From Sedimentisphaerales bacterium (lineage in GTDB: Bacteria; Planctomycetota; Phycisphaerae; Sedimentisphaerales; SM23-30), in the NCBI GenBank assembly GCA_016932145.1, contig JAFGDI010000286.1:1-5257 (forward strand): a stretch of 5,257 nucleotides of DNA. The letters are read 5' to 3'. Of the stretch, positions 1 to 5,253 are shown in pieces. The stretch's first letter is position 1; every line of letters starts with the position of its first letter. Under the pieces are notes generated by a model. It had not been told where the DNA came from, made no database searches, and saw nothing but the letters and a program-made list of their open reading frames with translations. The position numbers and the translations under genes were made by a program.

Positions 1-792
1 GCCGGTCTGATTACGCCTTTTGATCCGGCGAATCTGCGGCCCACAGCGGGTATGCCGTTGCTGTCGCTATATGAGCGGATATGGCGTGGCAGTTTTCCTG
101 CGGTGGCTGTTGATGATACTATTAGTCGTAATATTTTTTATAGCTCTTATGTCCAGACATATATTCAACGAGATGTTCGAGCACTCACTAATATTGGAGA
201 TGAGCTGGCGTTTATGAAATTTCTTCGTGCGGTGGCTGCCCGAACCGGTCAGATGCTCAATATGGCCGACCTGGCGCGTGATGTGAGCATATCGCCCAAT
301 ACTGCTAAAAGCTGGCTGTCGATCCTGAAAACCTCCGGGCTGGTCTATCTGCTGGAGCCTTATCATTCCAACCTGAGCAAGCGACTGACCAAAACGCCCA
401 AGCTGTACTTTCTCGATACCGGATTAGCAGCCTATCTTACTGAATGGTCCAGTGCCAGAGTGTTGGAGGCTGGTGCGATGAGCGGTGCGATCTTTGAGAC
501 CTGGGTGGTCACCGAACTGATCAAGAGTTATTGGCATTGTGGCAGACAGGCCCCAATCTATTATTACCGAGATAAAGATAATAACGAGATCGATATCCTC
601 ATTAATTGCGACGGAACATTATTCCCGATCGAAATCAAAAAAACCGCAACGCCCGGCAAAAACGACATCAGACATTTCGCAGCACTCGACCACTTCAATC
701 TGCCTGTCGGCCCCGGCACAGTTATCTGCATGACCGATAAGACATTCCCCATCTCTGCCACATGCCAGGCCATCCCGGCATGTGGGGTGTAA
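1..792 (+). CDS. DUF4143-family AAA ATPase, C-terminal part (5' end outside window)
   Basis: The frame is open from base 1 to the TAA at 790-792, giving 263 residues with no start in view; the ATG at 52 is internal. The N-terminal AAA domain with Walker A and B, which family members carry, must lie upstream. Visible parts (window residue numbers) are the family signature YVQTYIQRDV near 50-59 and a winged-helix-like segment at about 85-120 (NMADLARDVSISPNTAKSWL, then LKTSGLVYLLEPY). The segment PKLYFLDTGLAAYL follows at 133-146. The C-terminal nuclease-like core has YYYRDKDNNEIDILI (E196, D198) and FPIEIKK (E211, K213), the spacing of a PD-(D/E)XK fold. Known of the family: these ATPases are abundant and often multicopy in bacteria and archaea, and their cellular role is poorly defined. 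No partner gene is visible. The family call is firm; function, and whether the nuclease-like domain is active, are unknown. Confidence 0.9.
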   Translation, partial: AGLITPFDPANLRPTAGMPLLSLYERIWRGSFPAVAVDDTISRNIFYSSYVQTYIQRDVRALTNIGDELAFMKFLRAVAARTGQMLNMADLARDVSISPNTAKSWLSILKTSGLVYLLEPYHSNLSKRLTKTPKLYFLDTGLAAYLTEWSSARVLEAGAMSGAIFETWVVTELIKSYWHCGRQAPIYYYRDKDNNEIDILINCDGTLFPIEIKKTATPGKNDIRHFAALDHFNLPVGPGTVICMTDKTFPISATCQAIPACGV

Positions 793-834
793 TACTGGCA
801 GCACCAAAGCGGTTAAGTGATTTTGGAACGATGG

Positions 835-871
835 TTCGACTAATTTAAACTCCAACTTTAAATTGGTCGGG
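835..871. repeat. Long AT-rich stem-loop after the ATPase gene
   Basis: CGACTAATTTAAA (837-849) pairs with TTTAAATTGGTCG (857-869) across the 7-nt loop CTCCAAC. There is one U-G wobble (841/865), and two further wobbles can extend the stem to 835/871. It begins 42 nt after the ATPase stop codon. No run of T follows, so it is not a canonical intrinsic terminator. It could stabilise the 3' end of the transcript or be a repeat element. Confidence 0.6.
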
Positions 872-947
872 AATTACTGTAAGGCCATCTATATAAAGCA
901 GTTATGAGGCGACCATCAATGAAAATACTCGATATTAGCAGGCTTTC

Positions 948-982
948 CCGTCTAAAATGCAATTGGATTGCACATTAGACGG
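948..982. repeat. 35-bp near-perfect palindromic hairpin
   Basis: The left arm CCGTCTAAAATGCAAT (948-963) and right arm ATTGCACATTAGACGG (967-982) pair at 14 of 16 positions around the 3-nt loop TGG. The only break is a 2x2 internal mismatch (956-957 against 973-974). The symmetry and size suggest a REP-like or MITE-like palindromic unit, or a small structured RNA. No T-run follows on the plus strand. The structure is seen directly; its identity is unknown. Confidence 0.65.
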
Positions 983-1009
983 AGGATTTACCCCAAGACC
1001 CGGCATGTT

Positions 1010-1045
1010 GGTATTCCCCCCTGGGAACACCGAGCCCCAGCTCGG
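1010..1045. repeat. Compound GC-rich palindromic repeat, PVC-type
   Basis: Two stem-loops share bases. GGTATTCCC (1010-1018) pairs with GGGAACACC (1023-1031) with one mismatch and a 4-nt loop. CCGAGC (1030-1035) pairs perfectly with GCTCGG (1040-1045) around CCCA. A third short stem follows: TTTGG (1049-1053) with CCAAA (1057-1061). The run CTGGGAACACCGAGCCCCAG resembles, from memory, an interspersed repeat in planctomycete and related genomes whose spurious translations include GNxEPQLG. The pairing is seen; the repeat family is recalled and not checked. Confidence 0.55.
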
Positions 1046-1157
1046 CCATTTGGAGGCCAAACTAACAATTTTGCCAATAAATCAGAAAGAAAATAACGGC
1101 CGTTCTTCGTTCATAAACTCAATCTGGTATTCTGACTTCTGGTGCATTTCATCTGCC

Positions 1158-1179
1158 GAGTCCCGAATTGTCGGGATTT
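1158..1179. repeat. Short GC-rich stem-loop
   Basis: TCCCGA (1161-1166) and TCGGGA (1171-1176) form a perfect 6-bp stem around ATTG. It can extend by three pairs, two of them wobbles, to 1158/1179. The following TTTCGGGC is not a T-run, so terminator function is unlikely. It probably belongs to the same cluster of intergenic palindromes as its left neighbours. Confidence 0.45.
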
Positions 1180-1385
1180 CGGGCTTAACCCTCAACTGCC
1201 GGCGTTCCCAGAGTATTCAACTTAACTAATTATACCGCAATATATTACAGCGATATTTGCAATATACAAATCAATTCCTGTTTTGCAATAAATGACATAA
1301 CCTATTTTCAGTATTACTGTTATACTCTTGCCAGGATTTTAGATGTGGGGTGTATCTGGTGCTAACAGAATGGCGATAATTGAAA

Positions 1386-1433
1386 AATTACCTTGATTTC
1401 TGATGATTGAATCATTAAATATCATGCATGTAT
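1386..1433 (+). repeat. 48-nt imperfect direct repeat, upstream copy
   Basis: This segment aligns without gaps to 2063-2110 at 38 of 48 positions. The best-conserved core is ACCTTGAT, followed by TGATGATT. It ends 63 nt before the acetyltransferase start. This copy contains the palindrome ATGATT-G-AATCAT (1403-1415) and the self-complementary CATGCATG (1423-1430), both degraded in the downstream copy. The pair may mark the edges of an inserted or duplicated unit of about 677 bp. Confidence 0.65.
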
Positions 1434-1436
1434 AAA
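1407..1436 (+). promoter_or_regulatory. Possible promoter of the acetyltransferase gene
   Basis: TTGAAT (1407-1412) and TATAAA (1431-1436) are separated by 18 nt and match the sigma-70 boxes at 4 and 5 of 6 positions. This would place a transcription start some 50 nt before the ATG at 1497. The -35-like box and most of the spacer lie in the upstream direct repeat. The region is AT-rich, so chance matches are likely. Confidence 0.3.
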
Positions 1437-1496
1437 AATGGGACTATTTCAGACCGTATTCGAAACATACAATAACACGATACCGGGATTTAGGAA

Positions 1497-2000
1497 ATGA
1501 CACAAAAAGTTGAGTTAAGAAATATCAAGATCTCAGATGCCAAATCTTTATTTAACATTCTTCAGAATCCGACATTTGAATATTTTGCCAGTGCACCTGA
1601 AAGCATAGCTGCGGAAAAAGAGTTTATCCGTAAAATGATCGAAATGAGAAAGGCTGGCAACCACTTCGAAAAAGTCATTATGTATAACGGTGAAGTTGTT
1701 GGCTGCTGTCGAGCGAGCCGCTACTTATCACCAGCCAGGCGACATGTTTGCTCTCTGGGATGTTATGTTGACCAAATGCATTGGGGCATAGGAATTGCAA
1801 CCCAGGCAACAACACTCTTAGAATCTATCTGCTTTAATGAGCTTGGCATTAAGCGTATAGAAATAATTATGGCAATTAAAAACACTGCTAGCTGGAAAGT
1901 GGCTCAGAAGTGCGGTTATATACGCGAAGGCAAACTAAAAAGTTATCTTAATTTCAGGGATAACTTCCACGATTGTTACATATACGCCAAAGTCAAATAG
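1497..2000 (+). CDS. GNAT-family N-acetyltransferase, RimJ/RimL type
   Basis: This 167-residue protein has the normal size of a single-domain GNAT enzyme, which moves an acetyl group from acetyl-CoA to an amine. The N-terminus VELRNIKISDAKSLF fits the usual RLRxxxxxDA opening. GEVVGCCRASRY (65-76) is the central strand. LGCYVDQMHWGIGIATQA (87-104) holds the acetyl-CoA-binding loop, with W96-G97-x-G99. IKNTASWKVAQKCGYIREGKL (127-147) is the closing NxxSxxxxxKxGF-like motif. The ATG is the first possible start, because a TAG lies in frame two codons before it. The nearest AGGA (1492-1495) is only 1 nt away, so GGGA at 1485-1488 may serve instead. GC is about 40% by hand count against about 50% in ilvC, which with the flanking direct repeats suggests separate acquisition. 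The acceptor (ribosomal protein N-terminus, antibiotic, polyamine or other) cannot be told from sequence. Confidence 0.9.
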   Translation: MTQKVELRNIKISDAKSLFNILQNPTFEYFASAPESIAAEKEFIRKMIEMRKAGNHFEKVIMYNGEVVGCCRASRYLSPARRHVCSLGCYVDQMHWGIGIATQATTLLESICFNELGIKRIEIIMAIKNTASWKVAQKCGYIREGKLKSYLNFRDNFHDCYIYAKVK

Positions 2001-2062
2001 CATCTGTTATTTGTCACTGCTACTAACTCAATTATTGCGATTGGTAAGATATAGTTTTAAAG

Positions 2063-2110
2063 AATCACCTTGATATTTGATGATTAGATCTTTAATTATC
2101 CAGCATATAT
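2063..2110 (+). repeat. 48-nt imperfect direct repeat, downstream copy
   Basis: This is the partner of 1386-1433 (38 of 48 identical, same orientation, no gaps). It starts 62 nt after the acetyltransferase stop, almost mirroring the 63 nt between copy one and the start codon. The promoter-like boxes of copy one are altered here (TTAGAT and TATATG), so it need not be a promoter. It sits immediately before the bidirectional terminator. Confidence 0.65.
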
Positions 2111-2125
2111 GAAGCAGAATGTAAG

Positions 2126-2174
2126 AAAAAAAGACACACCGAGCTTTTATGCTCAGGTGTGTCTTTATTTTTTT
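2126..2174. terminator. Bidirectional intrinsic terminator
   Basis: AAAGACACACCGAGC (2130-2144) pairs with GCTC (2151-2154) and GGTGTGTCTTT (2156-2166), giving a 15-bp stem with one bulged A (2155) and loop TTTTAT. A T-run follows on the plus strand (2168-2174), and an A-run precedes it (2126-2132), which reads as seven T on the minus strand. It lies between convergent genes and can stop transcripts of both the acetyltransferase and ilvC. Confidence 0.92.
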
Positions 2175-2201
2175 AACTGAAGTTATCTGCTGTCAGAAGT
2201 A

Positions 2202-3203
2202 TTATACTTCCTTCGAGTCGATCCACTTCATCATCTTGCGGAGCTTGCGGCCAACCTGTTCGATCTGGCTATTGTGGTCCTTCTCATAGAGGGCATTAAA
2301 CTTCTTGCAGCCGCCGGCATATTCTGCCAGCCACTCTTTAGCAAACTCACCTGACTGGATCTCGCTGAGACATTTTTTCATCTCTTTGCGAGTCTCATCG
2401 GTAATAATACGAGGACCGCGAGACAGATCGCCATACTCAGCAGTATTGCTTATGCTGTAACGCATGTAGCTGATACCACCCTGATACATCAGGTCAACGA
2501 TCAGCTTTACTTCATGCATGCACTCGAAATAAGCAATCTCAGGCTTGTAACCAGCCTCAACCAGAGTCTGGAAACCGCTCTTGATCAGCTCGCTGAGACC
2601 ACCGCAAAGAACAACCTGCTCGCCGAACAGGTCGGTTTCAGTTTCCTCTTTGAAGGTGGTTTCGATAATACCGGCACGGGCACCACCAATACCATTAGCC
2701 CAGGCCAGAGCGATTGCCTTGGCATCGCCGGCATCCTGATGAACTGCTACAAGGTTTGGTACGCCGCCGCCTTTAACATATTCACTGCGAACCAGATGAC
2801 CAGGACCCTTAGGGGCGATCATAACAACATTGATATCCGCGGGAGGGGTAATGTAGCCAAAATGAACATTAAAGCCATGAGCAAAACCCAGGGTCTTGCC
2901 GGCGGTAAGGTTCGGGGCTATGTCCTTGTTATATACATCTTTCATTATCTCATCGGGTAAAGTGATAATGATCAGATCGGCGGCCTTAACGGCATCAGCC
3001 ACAGACATCGGCTCAAAGCCATGCTCTTTGGCCAGGTCATAATTATTGCCGCCCGGACGCTGAGCTACTATTACCTTAACGCCGCTATCACGCAGATTCT
3101 GAGCGTGGGCGTGGCCCTGTGAACCATAACCAACAACCGCTACAGTCTTACCCTTAAGCGGGGTTATTGGGGCATCGGCTTCATAATAAATTGTAATTGC
3201 CAT
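2202..3203 (-). CDS. ilvC: Ketol-acid reductoisomerase, class I (acetohydroxy acid isomeroreductase)
   Basis: This cytoplasmic enzyme carries out the second common step of valine, leucine and isoleucine synthesis: Mg-dependent alkyl migration and NAD(P)H reduction of 2-acetolactate or 2-aceto-2-hydroxybutyrate. At 333 residues it has the short class I length. The Rossmann motif is GYGSQG (25-30). Catalytic and metal-binding residues expected for the family are present: H109, K132, D191, E195, E227, E231 and S252. The start is supported by AGGAG (plus-strand 3214-3218), 10 nt upstream of the ATG. The cofactor loop AQRPGGNNYDLA (47-58) lacks the serines that usually grip the NADPH phosphate and ends in an acidic residue, so cofactor preference is open. 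No ilvB, ilvN, ilvD or leu gene adjoins, so it is apparently monocistronic, with its own promoter and a strong terminator. Identification is secure. Confidence 0.98.
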   Translation of the reverse strand: MAITIYYEADAPITPLKGKTVAVVGYGSQGHAHAQNLRDSGVKVIVAQRPGGNNYDLAKEHGFEPMSVADAVKAADLIIITLPDEIMKDVYNKDIAPNLTAGKTLGFAHGFNVHFGYITPPADINVVMIAPKGPGHLVRSEYVKGGGVPNLVAVHQDAGDAKAIALAWANGIGGARAGIIETTFKEETETDLFGEQVVLCGGLSELIKSGFQTLVEAGYKPEIAYFECMHEVKLIVDLMYQGGISYMRYSISNTAEYGDLSRGPRIITDETRKEMKKCLSEIQSGEFAKEWLAEYAGGCKKFNALYEKDHNSQIEQVGRKLRKMMKWIDSKEV

Positions 3204-3304
3204 AATTGTTTATCTCCTGTATCTGGTGATCGTGGCATTATATATTTGTACTGCTGCAAGTCATAAGCGAACCTTCACGACTCGATAATAACTGCAAACA
3301 GGGG

Positions 3305-3333
3305 ATATTAACGCAAAACCGCCTTTTTGTCAA
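3305..3333 (-). promoter_or_regulatory. Sigma-70-like promoter of ilvC
   Basis: On the minus strand a perfect TTGACA (3333-3328) is followed after 17 nt by TAATAT (3310-3305), 4 of 6 matches to the -10 consensus. Transcription would start near 3298, giving a leader of about 95 nt. A second possible -10, a perfect TATAAT at 3242-3237, has only a weak -35 behind it. The leader shows no T-box-sized structure and no peptide rich in branched-chain residues. Confidence 0.6.
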
Positions 3334-3377
3334 CTGTCAGCCCTGACCACAAACAACTTTCCCATAAAATAACAAAT

Positions 3378-3398
3378 AGTACTACATACTGTAGTATT
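3378..3398. promoter_or_regulatory. BlaI/MecI/CopY-like operator palindrome (or weak terminator)
   Basis: TACTACA (3380-3386) and TGTAGTA (3390-3396) are perfect inverted repeats separated by TAC. One more wobble pair and one A-T pair extend it to 3378/3398. The half-sites equal the ACTACA/TGTAGT arms of BlaI/MecI-type operators, though those I recall have a 2-nt centre rather than 3. It lies about 45 bp upstream of the ilvC -35 box and 55 bp past the stop of the minus-strand gene at 3453. On that strand the hairpin is followed by T-rich sequence (ATTTGTTATTTTATG), so an AT-rich terminator for that gene is the alternative. No BlaI-family gene is in the window. Confidence 0.45.
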
Positions 3399-3452
3399 TA
3401 ATTCCGCCACAACCGGCCTTGACTTATCATCATAATTTACAGGACATTAGAA

Positions 3453-5069
3453 TTATTCAGGCTGATATTCATAATTGGTCAGGTCCTGGTCTTTATGCCA
3501 GCCATGATAGAGGTACAGGGCGCCGTAAGACCAGTTGGGGCCGGTTATGCCGGGGTAGTTGAAGCGGTCCATAGTAAGAGCAACGAAGCGGGCGGGGTAG
3601 CCCTGGGGCAGAGGAACGACATTAGTCCAGACGCGGGTGCCGGAGTTTTCGTTCCAGGGTGGCAGGTCCAGTTGCAGTTTACCCCTTTGCTTCAGGTCCG
3701 GATAACTAAAGACATAGAGACACCTGTCGGCTGAGCCAAAAAGGCAATATCTCTGTGAGCCGAACATTTGAATTTGCGTACCGGTCGAATCAACCTCAAC
3801 CGGCCCGGCGATCTTCTCAAAACCGCTATCCCAGCGGTCGGATTCACGCACGACCGCCCGATATGGCCCATCAGTATTTTCGCAAAGCAGCATGCGCCAT
3901 TTTCCTGCCTGCTCATCATAAATAATATGGGCATCTTCATAGTTTCCCTCCAGCCCCATTTGCCGGGCTGACATAATTGACATGCCGAATCGTGGGTCGC
4001 GTTTACTCTCGACAGCCCAAATCTCTTTTATTTCTCTTTCCGGGTTGGCATAACAACTAAACCCGGTAGTTACCCCCCGCCAGATATTCTCTCGACGATC
4101 GAAATAAATATGAGACGCAATCTCATTTCTCAGCAGATCATCACCTCGGTCAAAGAGTATTATACCTTCCATTTTCAGGTCAAAGACCGAAGGGTTAAGA
4201 CTGAATACCCCCTGGACATGATGAGGTAACTGCCGACCACGAATAGAGATCGTGTACCAGAGTCGGCCCTTATCAAGATAAGGACTGCCGTCTTCATAGG
4301 TTATCGCACGCAGATCAGCCAGCCCAATGCCAGCAGACAGGCAGGCTGTCACCTTGCCAATTGCCAGCTCACCGCCAGCTTTCAGTTCGGTTAGCAGCAG
4401 CGAATGCCAGCTATGCATCTTCTGCTTAGCCCGTAGATCAATATATTGGTTAAATTCCCACTGACCAACTACCTGGGGCAGACCTTTGGTTTCGACAAAA
4501 GCAGTAAGCCCGGAACCAAGCATCTGCACATGAAAACGCATTGGCAGCTCTCTTGTTATCACCCTGTTTTCACTGAGCAATTGCGAAGCTACTTCTTTGC
4601 CCTCTTTATAAACGACCCCACGACACAATACCGCTTGTCCGGCATTATAATCCAGAGATATCTGCAATGAACTCGTACCGGCAATATCGGCAAAAGCGAT
4701 ACCAACCTGGCAATCACCAGCCAGTGAGTCTATTTCAATGGTATAAAGGGCAAAAGCATTGCAAGGACCAACCCACATAGTTGACCGGCCGCCAGAGACA
4801 CTGCTCACCAGCAGCTCATCACCCGAAATTTTATAGTCAACTCTGCCCTGCCCCTGCTGCCAGCTTGGATGCATAACCTCGAGCCCGACAATATTGCCTG
4901 GGTCCAGACTGGCCAGAGGTATAGCCATATTACCATCTAATGCCGGACGCAATACACCCTGACGAGAAAATTCGATCTCCCAGGGCGATATTTGTCCCTG
5001 GCTAACACTCCAGAAAATTAATATAATTATCATTTGGGATATTACGGTTAATTTTTGTGCAATCTTCAT
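3453..5069 (-). CDS. Exported protein with GH43/GH32-like five-bladed beta-propeller region
   Basis: This 538-residue protein has an N-terminal signal peptide: basic MKIAQK, hydrophobic MIIILIFW, probable cleavage after SQGQ near residue 26. No lipobox is seen, so it is likely periplasmic or secreted. Residues 30-245 form a beta-rich region I do not recognise, possibly a sandwich or carbohydrate-binding domain. From about 255 on there are repeated blade-like units: EDGSPYLDKGRLWYTISIRG (259-278), ASHIYFDRRENIWRGVTTGF (318-337), YEDAHIIYDEQAGKWRMLLCEN (377-398), a unit around IQMFGSQRYCLFGSADRCLYVF (433-454), and a last one around RVWTNVVPLP...FVALTMD (479-501). The motifs E-D-x-S-P and E-D-A-H with Y-D-x-x-x-G-x-W recall propeller glycosidases, but catalytic acids cannot be assigned. 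The mature part has eight cysteines. The start is chosen for the signal peptide and AAGGA (plus-strand 5081-5085), 11 nt upstream. Action on a polysaccharide is inference only. Confidence 0.75.
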   Translation of the reverse strand: MKIAQKLTVISQMIIILIFWSVSQGQISPWEIEFSRQGVLRPALDGNMAIPLASLDPGNIVGLEVMHPSWQQGQGRVDYKISGDELLVSSVSGGRSTMWVGPCNAFALYTIEIDSLAGDCQVGIAFADIAGTSSLQISLDYNAGQAVLCRGVVYKEGKEVASQLLSENRVITRELPMRFHVQMLGSGLTAFVETKGLPQVVGQWEFNQYIDLRAKQKMHSWHSLLLTELKAGGELAIGKVTACLSAGIGLADLRAITYEDGSPYLDKGRLWYTISIRGRQLPHHVQGVFSLNPSVFDLKMEGIILFDRGDDLLRNEIASHIYFDRRENIWRGVTTGFSCYANPEREIKEIWAVESKRDPRFGMSIMSARQMGLEGNYEDAHIIYDEQAGKWRMLLCENTDGPYRAVVRESDRWDSGFEKIAGPVEVDSTGTQIQMFGSQRYCLFGSADRCLYVFSYPDLKQRGKLQLDLPPWNENSGTRVWTNVVPLPQGYPARFVALTMDRFNYPGITGPNWSYGALYLYHGWHKDQDLTNYEYQPE

Positions 5070-5136
5070 TGAATATCTAATCCTTATTTCACCTGAGTAA
5101 TCAGCTTATATAATACAATGCCAGAGGGAGCATAAT

Positions 5137-5165
5137 ATTTTATGGTAAAATAAGATCAGATACAA
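5137..5165 (-). promoter_or_regulatory. Possible promoter of the exported propeller protein
   Basis: On the minus strand TTGTAT (5165-5160) and TAAAAT (5142-5137) are separated by 17 nt, matching 3 of 6 and 5 of 6 consensus positions. Transcription would start near 5130, about 60 nt before the start codon. The region is AT-rich and other weak -10-like boxes exist, for example TATTAT at 5115-5110, so this is only a candidate. Confidence 0.3.
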
Positions 5166-5204
5166 TAATTGTAACCGTTCACACCTGTTCGAGATGGCTT
5201 GCCC

Positions 5205-5253
5205 AAGTAGGACAGGCATCTTGCCTGTCACCTAAATTTCGACGAAGTCGAAA
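5205..5253. repeat. PVC-type interspersed palindromic repeats
   Basis: GACAGGCA (5211-5218) and TGCCTGTC (5222-5229) form a perfect 8-bp stem around TCT. Translated from 5208, the element reads RTGILPVT, a phrase I know from spurious ORFs in planctomycete and related genomes, where this repeat is interspersed. Eight bases on, TTTCGAC (5237-5243) and GTCGAAA (5247-5253) form a second perfect 7-bp stem around GAA. They lie upstream of the exported protein gene, in a spacer cut by the window edge. The pairing is seen; the repeat family is recalled, not searched. Confidence 0.6.

Larger units (their letters stand above)
793..1496. other. Gene-free spacer rich in stem-loops
   Basis: About 700 bases with no convincing gene. 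The left half (835-1180) carries four separate inverted-repeat elements, listed individually. The right half (about 1230-1340) is AT-rich and has GCAATA three times (1237, 1259, 1285), including two identical 9-mers TTTGCAATA at 1256 and 1282. The first 48-nt direct repeat and a possible promoter for the acetyltransferase come next. A 90-codon open frame at 957-1229 starts inside a hairpin, lacks a ribosome binding site and is made of repeat sequence, so I do not call it a gene. No tRNA, rRNA or CRISPR structure was seen. Confidence 0.7.

Noticed and set aside
52..792. Complete ATPase gene starting at the ATG at 52
   Set aside because: The frame is open back to base 1, the residues before the ATG fit the protein, no ribosome binding site is seen, and the family needs an N-terminal ATP-binding domain.
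835..871. Intrinsic terminator of the ATPase gene
   Set aside because: The hairpin is strong, but GGGAATTACTG follows rather than a T-run, so it is listed only as a stem-loop.
957..1229. 90-codon open frame in the left spacer
   Set aside because: It starts inside the 35-bp palindrome, has no ribosome binding site, consists largely of hairpin repeat sequence and encodes no recognisable domain.
2001..2062. Integron attC site downstream of the acetyltransferase
   Set aside because: CTAAC is present, but no matching GTTRRRY and RYYYAAC core pair with inner stems was found on either side of the gene.
2514..2960. 148-codon plus-strand frame inside ilvC
   Set aside because: It lies entirely opposite a highly conserved ketol-acid reductoisomerase gene and has no domain features; it is an antisense shadow.
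3238..3264. Possible leader peptide (MTCSSTNI) before ilvC, suggesting attenuation
   Set aside because: It has only one branched-chain residue, no clear ribosome binding site and no terminator/antiterminator pair before the ilvC start.
3204..3300. T-box or other riboswitch in the ilvC leader
   Set aside because: The predicted leader is about 95 nt, too short for a T-box, and shows no T-box sequence or strong stem.
3495..3971. Plus- and minus-strand frames within the exported protein gene
   Set aside because: They overlap a long frame with a signal peptide and coherent blade motifs, and have no start signals or domains of their own.
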